Part shown: piece by piece, positions 48,301 through 62,480 of the stretch
Numbering within the stretch: the stretch's first letter is position 1
Layout: each line of letters starts with the position of its first letter
Assembly (NCBI RefSeq): GCF_012273895.1
Contig: NC_052114.1
Span: 2,170,001 to 2,234,000, forward strand
Origin: Zerene cesonia
Taxonomy: Eukaryota; Arthropoda; Insecta; Lepidoptera; Pieridae
Length of the DNA: 64,000 bases
Direction of reading: 5' to 3'
The notes under the pieces: model-generated
Seen by the model: only the letters and a program-made list of their open reading frames with translations
Told to the model about the DNA's origin: nothing
Databases searched by the model: none
Program-made: the position numbers and the translations under genes

Positions 48301-51300
48301 ACCGCTGCCCAGATCGAAGTCGCATATCTTGACCGGGCAGAGCCGGTCGCGATACACGCACAGTATGTTCTCGGGCTTCAGATCTCTGTGGGCCACGCCC
48401 TTGCCGTGGAGGAAGTGCAGCGCGTTCGCTATCTCGCGCACTATCTCCGCCGCTTGCGGCTCCGAGAAGTATTGGTGCTCCTGTATACGCGATAGGAGCT
48501 GGCCACCGTTGATCTGTGGGAAAACGATAAATTCGTAGAATTTGTGAATGAATTAAATGGAGACATAGTATTTGGAATTAAGGGAAAGGCCAGAGTAAAA
48601 ACGGTCACCAGCTATCTATTTATGGATCTCTATGAAATTGTACGTATTTTCTAGATGCAATCTGTGAATAGTATGCTTATACAGTAGTGTAATGGAGCTG
48701 GTTTCATATATTGGGCACATTAATTTTGTCAAAAATTCAATAAACACATGTATGTAATTGAACGTAATTAAAATGATGTGCATTAATGAATAAAGTCAAC
48801 GCAAAAACAATATTTAAATATCAAGAATAAATAAATAGTAATAATGTGTTTATGTGGATTTAATTATCGTTGTTCTGTCTTAAATTCGAAAATGACTCAT
48901 TTGATTTGAATATCTTTTGTTATGATCGCTATCTGTACAATTAAAACAGTTTGAGTGTCTGTGTAATGTGTATACTGATGAAGTAACTGCTTTTTGTTAA
49001 GCTTATAAAAGATAATAAAAAAAAATTTTATACAATTTTTGTCTTTCTTGCGGCTAGGCCGATTTTGACGGCTTTTTCACTATCGCATAGCTGACGTAAT
49101 AAGGTGTAACTAAACCTACTACTATTCCAGGCAGACGAAGTCGCGGGAACAGCTAGTTATTCTGTAAGCCCCGGCGTGAAAGAGTAACAAACATCCTACT
49201 AATCCTACTCCTACTTATAATGTTATAAATGCGAAAGTTTGTAACGATGTGTGTGTGTTTGTTGCTCTTTCAAGCAAAAACTACTGAACCGATTCCAATG
49301 AAATTTCGTACGTAGACAGCTGGACAACTGGAATAACATATAGGCAACTTTTTATCCCGATATTTCTACGGGATACGGACTTACGCGGGTGGAACCGCGG
49401 GGCGCAGCTAGTTCATCTATATTTACAAAATGTCGTGTTTATAATATTCATAGGATTAAATGTTCTATATTGGCGTTATATATATTTGCTGATTCGTAGA
49501 AGTAGAGAATATGGAAATGTAATAGCCTTGAAATAGATATGTTTAAATTTCAATTCATTGTTGATCGTATACAGTTATCGGTAATATTATGCTACCCACC
49601 TTGATCGAATGACCTTTAAGATATCTTAGCTGTTATTACAGTATTCTTTTAACAATTTTCTTAGACAGAAGTTAGGCTTCTTTATAAATTTAAATGAAAT
49701 TGCGGCTTTTATCCACGTCATATAAATTAAATATAGCTGGCGCGTAACGATATCTGGTATAAACTGATAAATATTTACATTAAAAATAATATATAAGTAT
49801 AAAATAATAATAATATATAAATCATGAGATGATCGCCTAACCCCTACTTGCGCAAACGTTGACCTCCCTATCCAAACATTGATAAACTCATCAATTTAAT
49901 CACAGCTGCTTCGTAGCTACTTCCTTATCGTAAAAATATTTACAAACATTTTCATCACAACTTCAACGTTATTTTTAGCCGATAATGATTTTCAAGCGGC
50001 TGGATTGCGCTTGTAGTTTTGTAGAATGCATCAATTAAATGCTTGAAAAATTGTGTTTAATTATGAAACTTTTTTTAAATTAGTTTATTAATTACAGTTT
50101 TTTATTTTTATTAACTACAGTTATCCATCCTATAATAATATATCCTTTTCATTTTAAACCTTTTTATTGTAAGTGCAGATTTCGAGAAATTTGCAGCAGC
50201 AGCGTATGAAGAATCGCAACATTGTAACATGACTCGGCAAATATTGAAGCATTGGTTACCAGAAGCCTTAGAAGTCAAATCTGATGCATTCAATTTTAAT
50301 GAGATTGCCTCGCGTTGCAAACACTTAGCATACCCTATGTTAGCATACCCGCTATAAACATGATAGGAATTCAACATTTGCTTCCTATTTCAGTTACCCA
50401 ACCGATTCTACCTTTGGTAAATAGTGAATAATTGAATATTTGTATTTTATCGCCGTGCCTGTAGCTTCATAACAAATTAAGCTTATCGTCAGTTACTATG
50501 GTGATGAAAAAAAATCATTTATAATTGAAACAAAAAAAAAAATCATTATTTTTATACCGCAAAAAAGACTATCAATCTTCCATTTACTAACATAAATAAG
50601 TTCATAACTTATTTATAATGTTGTTGAGAAACGACGATATCATAAAATCCTCATAATCCTTTATTATATACCTTGAAATCAAGGTAGACGTCGGCTATTC
50701 TTGTTCATAACTCCTTTTAATTAAAAATGTTTTCAATTCTTAAAATTTAAATAAAATTCTAGAATATTGTACACTTTTACCACCGTCACTGACGACATCA
50801 ACCAAAGACCGACGACTCAAATCAGTATATCTATATCGACAAATATCATTGTCATCGTTTCAATTACAATACAATCTACTTTCCAACAAACAATACACAC
50901 ACAAATATTATTGTTTTCTTTTTCAGATAAAGAAAAATCGTCATTCGATTACCTGCATTATGTATGATAGATTGTTGTTCATATTTTTTATCTCTTTACA
51001 ATAAATAACTGTCGTAAAAATTCGTCCTGTTACTAAGCTAAGCAAACAAAAGACAGAAATCGCAAAAAAAAAAACTCACTACGCTGAATAAAAAAATTAT
51101 CATTTCGAGCATCGAAACCCACCTTTTCAAAGACAAGATAGAACTTGTCGGTGTCTTCAAAGAATTCAATGAGCTGGATTATATTCGGATGGCCCTGACA
51201 GTAATGGAAGGTCTCCACCTCGCGGAAGACCCGGGCGCGGGCGTGCCCCGGCACTTTGTCGATGATCTTGACGGCGAACTCCTGGCCCGTGTAGATGTTA

Positions 51301-54300
51301 ACGCAAGTCTGCACAGAGGCGTACGCGCCCTCGCCCAGCACCTCGCCCGTTAACTTGTACAAGTCTGCGAAGTAATATTAATATGTACATTATTACAAAC
51401 GCGTAAGTTACATCGAATACTAAGTGTTTTTTCGATCGATATCCAACTTATATACAGCAAACAATGTAGCAAATAATAATGTTATAAAATTTAAAATTTG
51501 ATTAGTTCGCTAATTTGTTTTTATCCGTAAAAAATATTTGAGTTTTGTTGTGTATCCTTTTCACACCCTTAGTCCGTTGAGCATAGGAAACGTAGAATAC
51601 GAATCAAATTGTCCACTTAAAACAAGCCGATTTTAATATGGTTCAAAGTCTCAAACATTATGTAAGTATACAGGCATGAAAGGGCAGTCTTCATTTAAGC
51701 ACTGTAATAAATAAGGGGAATTAAACGGCTTCAACAAAGGGTAGCCATTAGATAGTTAGGGTGGAATATAAAACGCTACTATAGCAATCTGAATTCTGCG
51801 TACTTTATTGGACTTTTGTTCGATTAATATGCAAATTTAGTTCGCCGACGTTTTCGCTTCGTCAGTGTTAATGCGATACTTGTGGATTAGTGCCAATTGT
51901 TCATATAATTCAATTAAGTTGGCCTTCTATCCGAATATTGTGTTAATATAAATTATTAATTATATATTATATATATTAACACAATATTCAGTTTTCATTT
52001 TTTTTCATTCATTCATTTTTCATTCATTCAATATTCTAACAGTTATTACTGTTAGAAAACCATCGATGTCAACTTAGTTTATGGTGAAAATAATGTGTAT
52101 AAATTTTTTTCTAGAGCAATAAAACGTAGAAACAAATGTAATATATAATTTAGAACCGGTATCATCATATAACAAAACACATTCCATTATATGACGATAA
52201 TATAAATTCTGTACACATCCGCGGGTAAGAGTATTATTTGACCTTGTACATATGAAAACATTTCAATTAAGGCGGCAAAGCTTTAAAACAAAGATTTTAT
52301 TGCCATTGTTATCACATTGCAGCGACCGTGACCCTTCTAAATGAACTTCTTTAGTACAATGTGACTGTTTTTTTGAGTAAACGTAGATACTTAATCAGAA
52401 TTTCAAATAAATTTGCAAAAATTACGAACCGTAAAAGAGATCGCGTCATAAGTTTATTCTTTTAAAAAATCCATTGTTACCAATTAAACTCCTGGCTTAC
52501 TTTTGAAGGTGTCCGACGCGTTAGCAAAAACAAACTTATTTATAAATTTAATAAAAATACATACAAACAACAAATAAAGCATCGACGTTTATAAGGGAAG
52601 CAGATTAACAAAAACTGTGACAAGAGGGAACATCTTAATCCACAATATTAATTGTTTTAAATGACAATAAGTTTAAAATCTGTTAATACTTTATTTAAGC
52701 AAACCTTATTTTCCGTTTGCGTACAGTCCATTTTTAGCCATGATTAAATATTTACATGGTAAGTTACGAGCATGACTCGACATTTATTAAAGGTATCATT
52801 TGTTTATCCTAGAGTTTACAGTATTAATTGTAATAAATAATTAATTAACGTGAATTCGAGCATATTATTCATTGTGATTTTCCGAAAAACATTACGCATG
52901 TGGAAATATACGGTAAAATTTTTAAGTAATCAATAAATAATATATATCCAATACATCGGTACGTATGTAATTAAATATACTTTTCGAGTTCATAATTTAT
53001 AATATCCTTGTCTTACCATCTTGCAAAATCTACCTATATGATAATTACCATTTCCTCACTACATATCAGGAAACAATGTTCAGATAAAACTGTAGCCGCA
53101 TTTACTAACCCTACACGCAATATACAAAAGTATTATCAATTCATTGGCTAAAGAATAAACAAAACTATTAGTTCCTGTCAAGTCATACTGGTTTTCAGAA
53201 AAATATTAAACAATAAATTATAGACATTAGAAACTGCTTCTGTTGCTGAAATGAATTTACCCAGATTTAACTGACTGTACTGAAAAAAAGTACTACGCAA
53301 GTCTTGCAACTAACGTGACGTTGACGTCGACATTTCAGACATATGTCAGGAACACGATGCGACCACTACTTCTAGTGTTATTTCTTTCGTTAGTGTTCGT
53401 TAATGACTACATAACAGTTACACTTCAAACATACCTTGGAAACACGATGTGACCACAGAGCTGCCGGAGCGCTTCTTCCTGCGGCGTTTCCTGCGCGCCT
53501 CCTCTTTGCGGCGCTGCAGCTCCTCGCTGTCGGGGATCGGCACCGGCGCTGACGCCTCCGGGCCCCTTGTCACCTCCTCCGTTTCGCGCTCGCTACCTGA
53601 CTGACTGCTGCCGCGACCCACACCTGGAGTAAGGGAAACATGTTATTAGATGACTTTTGGATTATTAATGAACTTAATTCGAGGTTAGTCAATATTGGAC
53701 TGTTTTGTTGGTTTCCTTTTGCATAAGACATTACGTTTCTTATTTAAATAAAAATAAAATAAAATAAAAATAAAAATAAATCTTTTAATAAGCGCAAGCA
53801 ATAGAAACCCGTTAATGAAAACAATGGCCACATGAACAATGAGTATACAAATAAAGAAGCAAGACAAAATTTAAAACTAGTAACTTTTTTGCGTAATCCA
53901 GGTTCTATTCGTGTAAACCAAAATAAATTATTTGCGCTTTGAAATTAAATCAAGGGAACACGTCACCGATGCTTGAGTTCCTAAACAAACAACTTCGAAC
54001 ACGGATAACAAACTGTGGAAATTGTATATGGCATAAGCCATTCCGTAAGGTTAAATCGATTACAGGAAAGATAAATCTCTTGCTTATTTTTGGTAAATCG
54101 AAACTAGCCAGTAAAATCAATAGGACATAAATAGAAGACCTTATACCTTATTGAAACTTTTAACGAGGTCAATAAAAATTTATAGCAGCCGTACAAACAT
54201 TTATGTAAAAATAAAGCGTGAACGCAGATATAGACATTGAACGTATTGATTGAAAAACACTATAATATATTTATAGTATTTTAGTGGAAACTAGCATATG

Positions 54301-57300
54301 ATTGGTTTTGTACTCATGCGACTAGGTCGCTACAACAACAATGGAAAAAAATATTATTTTGTTGTATCACGAACAAACTTAATTAAGAACACGTCCTTTT
54401 ACCGCAAATAGATTGTTATGCTATTATCTGCTTTTCTTGGTAAACGTGCTAGCTAGGCAATCACGCGACTGCGAAGTTATAATCCAATTGGAATAGTTAT
54501 GGAATAAACGATTAACGGCGGAGCAGCAAGCAGATATTTTCACGTGCCCCTTACGCAGACTCTACGCGTTTATATACCGATTTAGCATACAAGTAACTGA
54601 ACTCTATACTTTTTAGTCTTAACCAACTCACTGTTACAGGCGACGTCGTCAGCTGTGTTAAACATATAATCTTGACTCACAATCACCTATTTCGCATGTA
54701 CTGTGTACACATTTACCTTCAAATTATCAAAATCTGTTCGATAACCGATTTAACATAATTGCATACCCAACTAGGTGTCCAATTTTTACAATTATAATAA
54801 TATTAATATTATGAGTGCCTTCGCTCAAATATTTGAAACTTTACGAATCTTTACATAAACTTCCCTTAATGCTAGAGAAACGACTCCTAATTAAGCATTT
54901 ATAATAAAATAAAACGAATACAACATGTCAACAATTATAAAACGACTCTCATTGAATACGCACACTTTCAATGCTGTGTACTTAAGCGATAATTTCCACG
55001 ATGGAACATGATTCTATCATTGCAGTTAATTATGCGCGGCAATAAGCAAACCTGTTACCATATCAAATCGCACAATCCACACAGTTCGCGGCCATTTTAT
55101 CATCGGTATACATGTTTAGATAGGGTTACGTGTATCGAAAACAATAAGTGCCGATAGCTCTCACCGCTTTCTGCGCTGGGCCATTGTTTTTGTGGTTTCA
55201 CCGTGTTCGAGTTGGAATATTAAATGCCTGTATTTATTTCCAAACAATTCTCTTCATATTGTAACGAGTATCTGCTCTGTTGTGTGCAACTTTCATTTTA
55301 AAAACTTGAATAGCAATACCACGCAACACACTATATTTTGAACGTATTATCCAGTGTTTAAAAATATGTATTTTATGTAGTCTAAGACAAAAAATTACCT
55401 GTTCATCCAGTTTAATTTCTATTATTAACGCTGACTATCTTGACCTAAGCCATTACATGATGGGATAATTTTCTCTCTTTTATTATTACACAAAGCTTCT
55501 AGCGACATCTGTTAAAACAGATGTTTACAATTTTCAGCCTGATTTCATCATTCCCTCGAACAATTACAATAACAGCTATTTGTATCAACGAGTAGCGGCC
55601 GTCACAAATGATAATATTCTGATACGTGACTGCAGCTGAGTTGGCAAACAAAGCCGGTTCAACGACCCATAGCCGCGCCCACCGCTGCGTATGCGCCGAG
55701 CGCCTACCTACGTTACGCGTTCACTCTACTGCAGGGCCATACACATAGATTCTAGTTTCAAACAAACACATACTTTCATAGCTTCGTCTCAATGTTAGAC
55801 ATGTACCCTTTATGTAATGAACAGCATCATTAAGTTCTCTATTTTAAAGTAATACTGAGCATTTCCAATCAAATGATATGAGTGTATTTCTTTACTAATC
55901 TAATAAAAGAAACAGTATCAGAATAATAACGAGTGCTATTATAGTAATAGTACGTAATATGCGACTTACGGACTTCTAACATTTTTAACTATAAAAGTAT
56001 TGAATTACTAACGTTTATATCATCCGCATAAGTATAAAATATACTTGTACAAGAAACGATATGCATCACCTACTGGTTGTCTTTGTTTCAAAAGAAGATA
56101 GGGGCTTGAATAACAATGAACGCATATGCTTTATTTCGTGTGGTAGGTACTACATGTAACAAAAGATATAAACTTATAATGATTCAAAAGCAATGCAGAC
56201 TATCAATACTACTGCTTTGTAGAATACTACAATATTATTCATATATTAACAATTATAAAACAGTTTTCATGAATGTTGTATCAGTTAAATAGTAAAGGGC
56301 ATGATTACAGTGAAACAGTACTTAACCGTACAGTAATTTATATAATTTAATTAAATACGATTATAGAGAAATTAAAACTTTTTTAAAATTGATAATAAAA
56401 ATTAAACATTATTTATTACTGGTTCATTTTAACACAGCATAAGTCTTGTTTCAGATCATTAAGGCCGTTGCGTGACTTTAAATAATTTAGTTACATTTAC
56501 CATTAATTTATGCGATAAGCGAAGAATTATGCCAATATTGTATCGATAGTATTTATGCCTCGTGTTGTATTTACAAACAATGCTGTTTGACTCGCTTCGA
56601 CTTAAGGACACATTCTTGTACCGTCGGCGGTACCATTATGGTACAAACAAATTAAATACATTTTGTTTCATGATGTAACGCTATAAGACGACAGATATTT
56701 ATGTCATTTTAGTCTCGCCTACAACGCAGATTATAATTTAAACCATTCATGCTGATGATATTTTATACCGATATTTTAGAGAAGCAAAATTTGTACATTA
56801 AGTCTCGAACTTCAGGCATCCACTATTACTTATATGTAACCTGAATTTCAAAATTATTGTCCTAATATCCGCAGCTAATACAAAGTTTCGTGCTTTAGTT
56901 AGCATATGTTATCATAACAGACTCGAAATTTAATCGCTAATTACAGCTGACCTCGCTGCGGGCCTCCCTGGCCATTTACAACAGATGACGCAACCGTCAT
57001 ACAACTATAGGCTCTAGACGAATAAAAAACAGACGAAATTTGCATAAATCCATTGGTCGCAGTAATTCATACAAAACAGGATATATATAATAGCAAACGC
57101 GCAATAAAATCGCGATTGTCACAATCGGGCCCAAGGCACGCCCACTTACAGTCACCCATTTCAATGTGCTTCCTGTTTACAAGTCTATCCACCTAGTTAA
57201 TATACCAATAGGTCTATTTGTGGACTGCATTAATTAACCGACTATTGTTCTAATACGTTTCAATTTTACTTTCTGTAGGCTGTATAAGTAATTAATCCAT

Positions 57301-60300
57301 TGAAATGACTACCGGATATTTAAGTACAAACTCATCTACGAGATTTACTCCTTCCGTTTCTTATCTAAAACTATAATACGTTTTTACTTTCAATAGTAAC
57401 TATAATGTTGATTCTTGCAGTCTATTTCGTGTACATATTTTCATGTGCTTAGTGAACTATTTACTATTGTATAATTAATATTAGCTTCCGTCCTATTCTT
57501 AGTCATGATGCAACCGTAATATCAATATCACACACTTCTTGGTAGAATCAGGAAATACGTATTAGATGCGTCAAGCTAGAACAAAATCTAAAAACGTCAT
57601 TTGTCTGCGTGATACAGAAACCCAGTTCTTATCTCGTTAAGAATACCACCCACGTTTCACCTTGGGAATATTTAACGATTTTACTCGCGAAATCTTCGGT
57701 CAACGTATTGACGTAGAATCGGGTGGTGAATAGTAATGAAAAAGTGTTGTTCATAAAAAAAAACATACATTTTAAATATATAAGTAATATAACAGGTAGG
57801 TTCATTAAATGTTTTGTAGTAATCACAATGTCCAAAATTATGCTTATATACACAATAATTTAAACAAATGTTTACTTCATTGAGATTTTATAGAGTAAAA
57901 ATTGGCACAATATATTTAATATCCAATATTTGTAATATGTGATATAAAAGATAAAGTGCCTAATCACCTGAAGACTTATCTCCCCGAACGAGGCCAATAT
58001 TCAAGTTATTTGTGTCAAAAGCATGAGATAGTTTGCCCAAAATTGTTCTTAAACATTTATAAAGATATAAAAAAAATTAAACTATTTTATATACACGGTT
58101 AAAAAATAACTATTAAATTGTATATTATATATACACCATGTGTTGCTTGTGTGTCTATGTATGCTTTCATTGGATGCTAAATGCAATGGAGTATGTATTA
58201 GGTAGAAATTGTAATATTGTAAATAATTATTATGCTATAGTGATAATACGATCAATATATCATATTTCCGACAATCATTAATCTCGCGGACCAACCCCGT
58301 AATCAAGATATTGAAGTAATTTATAAGAGACACATAAAATATAAGTCTAATGGGAAGAGAATGATTACTTTCACGTCAAATGCCAAGAACATTGCAGAGG
58401 TCAAGTGTTGTATCCTGAATTATGCGACTACAATATATAAAATAATATTATCTACAAATAATAACTTACAGTTCAAAAATAATTCTTTAAGAAAATTTGA
58501 TCGGTTATAGTTTTCGTTTCGATTTTTATTCGTACATTAGTCTAGTCAATAGTGAAATAGCTTAAGCCATGTCTAAACACGTCTAGATTAATGCCTCACA
58601 TAGTGCCGCGCGATAGTTAAGCTTGCCACGTGGCGTTTGATTACGTAAAAACTACACCAATTACAGAACACGTCTGCCTAAATGAAACAATTGAATCTGT
58701 GGTACCTACACTGAGTATTAAAAAACTGTGTGAATTGTTATTTAAATAGCAAAGGATACTTTGAAATTATTAATCAACGTTGTCATGAGCACATCCTACA
58801 ACTGCGAAATTAAATTATTTTTCCAAGGTCCGATTTTTTAATCCTTGGTTAACTTCTATTGGTCAAATATTATATCATATTAAAAATCATTCGTTTTTGC
58901 ATTATACAGGTGACATTTGTATATTGTTGTGGAAACTCTCACTCGGTTGAAAACGGTTCTCTGTATACAGAATACCTAATATAGGTACTTTAACAACTAA
59001 AATAATTTTTATAAAATATCAATGTCCTTACAACGTAGCCAAGGTACTTCGCCCTGGCATCGATGTACTGATTTCTACTTTCTAATCTCACTTTAATGCA
59101 TTGAACTGTAGCTATTGCAATGAATCAACTTAACATTTTTCTTTAGTTTAAAATTTCATTGATACAATAAAAACAAATTTAAGTGTTTTCATAGAATCTG
59201 TTCACCGACTTTCTCAAGACTTTTCCAATCCTATCCTACTATACTACTAATATTACAAATGCGAAAGTTTGTAAGGATGTGTGTGCGTTTGTTGCTCTTT
59301 CACGCAAAAACTACTGAACCGATTGCAATGAAATTAGGTACGTAGACAGCTGGACAACTGGAATAACATATGAGCACCTTTTTATCTCGATATTCCTACG
59401 GGATACGGACTTATGCGGGTGAAACCGCAGGGCGCAGCTAGTAGATATAAAGAATGAAACAATGACAATGACATAGACGGCAATTTATGTTCGATCCAGC
59501 TTGAGTGCTCATTACCAATGCTTTGGCCTTTTATTATGTAATACCACCACAAGAATATATTTAGTTGACAGTCGACACTAATATTTGCGTTTACGCAGAT
59601 CAAATTGTACAAGAGTAACTCTGTGGCAGTTAACGACAAACATTGTCAAACATTTTGCCAACTAGGTCTGGCACCAAATAACAAACAGATGTTAAAGTTT
59701 AACGTCCTTTTCATTTTTGGGTCATCCTTAAATTATTTTTAACCGACTTCAAAAAAAGGAGGAGGTTTTCAATTCGACTGCTTTTTTGGATTTGTTTCCT
59801 AAGGCTCGCGCGGACGAATTTAACGATTCTACATAGTTCTGACAGTTTTAAGGCGGTCTAGTTTTCAAGAGAATAATGATTACTCCCCTTATCCTTAGTA
59901 GCGGTATCTGTTAAAAATGTTCTCTACGATTACATGAAACTACTGCATACTTATAATTTAATAAAGAAAAGCTTAGTAGGTACATATTAACCCATATTGC
60001 CTATATTTAGATATACGCAATAACGTTAAAGCAACTGCTTACAGTTGGTATGCAAATACTACTTCGTACGAGAATCGATTTACAAAGGGGCAGAACAAGC
60101 GAGGGGGTGGGCTTATTACGATAGCCAGCTGTAGATTTCGTAACGGTCAAGGTTGCTCATTAATCTAATTATATTGTTTCATTTACAGTTTGTTTTATAT
60201 GTACGTTTGCATATAATCAAAGCTAAGAATTATAATATAACGGCTTAAATTAATCGATTGCTGATCCTGACCCCCCAGTAAAGGCATATATTACAAAAAT

Positions 60301-62038
60301 ATAAAAAAACTAATGAATTCTTGCAAAAATTTTCTATTTTACAAGACCACGTTTAAAGATACCAAATTATCATCTACATTCGCGTACATTATCAACGGCT
60401 AGCTAAACGGCTCAGTTGTGTTCATACGTTTTGCTTTGAATTGTAAATAGGTGCTTTTATATCTAACAACAGTCTGTTCGTACGTGCCACGTATGTACTT
60501 ATATCGATGTTTACACAAGCTTAGTGCGCAGTTTGGTGTTAGGTGACCTTGACAATGAACGGGGCGTCGCGCTCCAGCGGCCATGTTTGAATGAAATGGT
60601 GAGAAATAATGAAACTGCATTAAATTAACTGACTCGTATTTAATTAAAAAACAACGTTCCACTGCTAGAAAACACGATAAAACTACGTTTTTATTGAAAT
60701 CAGATACGATACGATATCGTTAAACTTTAAATTTTTGAACTCAATTAGAAACAGTTCCGCAGTTATAAAAACCTCTACGAGTGCAACATAATAACTTTTA
60801 ATGACAAATGATAATTGTAATTTGAGTATTGTGGTAAACTCATTGAGCATTTAGCAATATTTACATATTGTATTTGCAAACACATGCACAGACGTTTCAA
60901 AATATCATATCGTTACGAAATCGGTCAACGGCCGCGCATACGTGAACTTTGTTATTTTAAACCGTAGAAAATTCTGCTATGTTTAAGTTTTATAAACGTA
61001 GATATCCGTTCATGGAACGTATATATGATACATATATGGTCAATCATTATATACTTCAATTATTAAGGATTTGCAGTAGGTTTCTTACATCAACAAAGTA
61101 ATAAAAATCTGGCGTATCGAATATAAAAAATATCTAAATGTATTGAAATGATCTTAACTAGCTTAACAGAAAAATTAGAAAGATGGATTATAATCATGTG
61201 ATACAAACAACTTTACTATTACATAAAACTTTACTTAGTATTCATACTCCGGCACGCTTTATGAATCATGATTTTAAAGTACCCAAGTACTTAGTAGGTA
61301 CTATCCATAAATGGCCACGAAAGCTTATTCCAAGGATTTCTAAATAGAACTGCAATAAGTTTTGCGTCACTGCAACAACGTATAATGCAATTTTCAGTGG
61401 CTGTGGTCAGGTATACAACCTTCAACTTAAACTGAATATGATGTGAATTATTAAATAATTATAAGATTTTGAACTTGTCTAACAATTTTTAATATTATCC
61501 ATCCAATCAACCCCACGAACAAGATACTTAATACAGGTAGGTATTTAATATTCACATTTTATGCGATGAGTTTAGATAAAGATAGATATTACAACAAGAA
61601 CTTGCTATCTACCTATTTTTAAACCAAACCCCCAAAAAACAACAGTCTCCAAAAGTCATTTCAAATAGTAGATACAATAAATACAATTCCATGAACAAAA
61701 TGTGTTTATAAATAGGCAATTTAAAAGCACCAATCTAAAAGATGACGCCAGCTACTACGCGTTAGTCAAAGATCGGAAACCGGTCGAAAATATGCTAAGT
61801 AAGAGATTGTATAAGTTTATTATTAACTTTTCTTACATAAATTATTTTTTCTTATTAGAATTAAGTTATGAAAATTCACCCGAGAAGATACAGGGGGTAG
61901 TACGATATTATACCTATTTGATGGAAATAAGCGTATAAAGCCCTGGTGCGGAAACAAAATAAACAATCTAGCATATAGAAATAATAATTCAATAAACTTA
62001 CCGCTATCTACACTTTCTTCTGAGATCTTTTTCACCAT
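45378..62038 (-). CDS. Lk6: MAP kinase-interacting Ser/Thr kinase (MNK/Lk6 type), 8 exons, 479 aa
   Basis: Exons (minus): 62038-62002, 53623-53435, 51364-51123, 48513-48244, 46894-46673, 46561-46371, 45977-45811, 45499-45378; total 1440 nt in frame. A basic NLS-like segment RRKRRRKKR (56-64) precedes the kinase domain, as in MNKs, where it binds eIF4G and importin. The domain has the Gly loop GEGAYASVQ (86-94), Lys108, HRDLKPEN (198-205), the MNK hallmark DFD in place of DFG (221-223), TP sites T240 and T245 in the activation loop, APE (254-256), and the MNK Cys cluster C296, C300, C308, C311 that binds zinc in this family. The C-terminus has LSPPTESQLLRRRLQ, a MAPK docking-type motif, and stops 12 residues after the first Arg of RRR. 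MNKs are activated by ERK/p38 and phosphorylate eIF4E. Fly Lk6 is much longer; this model lacks that tail. Confidence 0.94.
46673..48513 (-). CDS. Lk6: MNK exons 4-5: catalytic loop, DFD and activation segment
   Basis: Exon 4 (48513-48244) starts INGGQLLSRI and carries HRDLKPEN and KICDFDLGSG; exon 5 (46894-46673) starts VGSAEFMAPEVV and carries YDKRCDLWSLG and the four-Cys insert. The phase-0 junction falls between TP and VGSAEF. Exon 5 is over 60% GC while the introns on both sides are AT-rich. Confidence 0.94.
47985..48155 (+). mobile_element. Helitron-like element, third family
   Basis: It begins TATACTACTATTATAAAG, contains GAAGAGTTTGTTTGTTTGAA, and ends in the ACGGGCGAAGCGGAGGCGGA region. 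It lies in the MNK intron between exons 4 and 5, about 90 bp from exon 4. The 3' end is degraded. Confidence 0.65.
49035..49163 (+). mobile_element. Helitron-like tail fragment
   Basis: It contains GGCTAGGCCGATTTTGACGG and the end GAAGTCGCGGGAACAGCTAG followed by T. It is a truncated, diverged CTAG-ending copy just upstream of the full element at 49196. Confidence 0.55.
49196..49411 (+). mobile_element. Helitron-like element, same family
   Basis: A full-length copy from CCTACTAATCC to GGGGCGCAGCTAG followed by T, in the MNK intron between exons 3 and 4. It has no coding capacity. Confidence 0.87.
51933..51989. repeat. Perfect 18-bp inverted repeat
   Basis: GAATATTGTGTTAATATA at 51933-51950 is the exact inverse of 51972-51989, with a 21-bp AT-only loop. 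CATT repeats follow. It lies in MNK intron 2. Confidence 0.9.
53435..53623 (-). CDS. Lk6: MNK exon 2: acidic-to-basic N-terminal segment
   Basis: It encodes residues 14-75: a Ser/Gly/Glu-rich stretch, then SEELQRRKEEARRKRRRKKR. Phase 1 at both ends. The acceptor CTCCAG and donor AAGGTATGT are good matches. An 8.4-kb intron separates it from the first coding exon. Confidence 0.88.
53624..62001. other. MNK intron 1
   Basis: 8.4 kb without a nested gene that I can support. It holds a Helitron-like element at 59236-59441, a simple A-rich repeat at 53745-53785, and a GC-richer block at 55620-55740 that could be an internal promoter. A segment starting TAACCGACTTCAAAAAAAGG at 59741 is a common lepidopteran repeat piece. 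Confidence 0.75.
59236..59441 (+). mobile_element. Helitron-like element, same family
   Basis: It runs from TACTACTAATATTACAAATG to GGGCGCAGCTAG followed by T, in MNK intron 1. It is very close in sequence to the 49196 copy, which suggests recent activity of the family. Confidence 0.87.
62002..62038 (-). CDS. Lk6: MNK first coding exon (37 nt)
   Basis: MVKKISEESVDS followed by a split Gly codon and a consensus donor GGTAAGT. The splice to exon 2 gives VDSGVGRGSSQ in one frame. It is short, so the start is less secure than the rest. In-frame ATGs are absent from exon 2, which supports an upstream start. Confidence 0.78.
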
Positions 62039-62480
62039 TTTGATATTAATATTTTCCTGAATATACAACGATAACAAAATTATCGAGTAGGTGGTACTAC
62101 TCTTGAAAAGCCGCTTTCAAACTTGTGCGGCCACCTTCTCGACGAGAAATCGGAACGGCGCTTTGTTGAAGATAATGGAAAAATAAACGCCGAAACTAAA
62201 AAGTTGATAAGCACCACGGTCGAGAAGGATTTACGAAAAACGTGCCGGAAGGTATAAACAAACACTGTTAGAAGGCGGAATGAAAAATTACTGGTATCGT
62301 TAGCGCTCCATCCTACACACGCCCGCCCGTTCGATGTTCTGAAATCCAACTGAAGAATTGCCGGTTCGGTTCGACATCGGCTGATCGCGGCGTACATCGC
62401 GTTACCCCTTGCCCCACGCTCTTTCCCCCGCGAATGCGTTGTTGTGGTTCTAGAGCCGCGCATGCGTACTCGCTCACACC
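62039..62480 (-). promoter_or_regulatory. Probable MNK promoter and 5' UTR
   Basis: Directly upstream of the MNK ATG the sequence becomes CpG-richer (GCCCGCCCGTTCGATG and similar). A 127-codon minus-strand frame (62463-62080) ends 41 bp before the ATG; it has no family motif and, if transcribed, would be an upstream ORF. No TATA box is evident. Confidence 0.4.

Noticed and set aside
62080..62463. 127-codon minus-strand frame upstream of MNK
   Set aside because: It has no domain and the composition of a 5' UTR or promoter; it is noted only as a possible upstream ORF.
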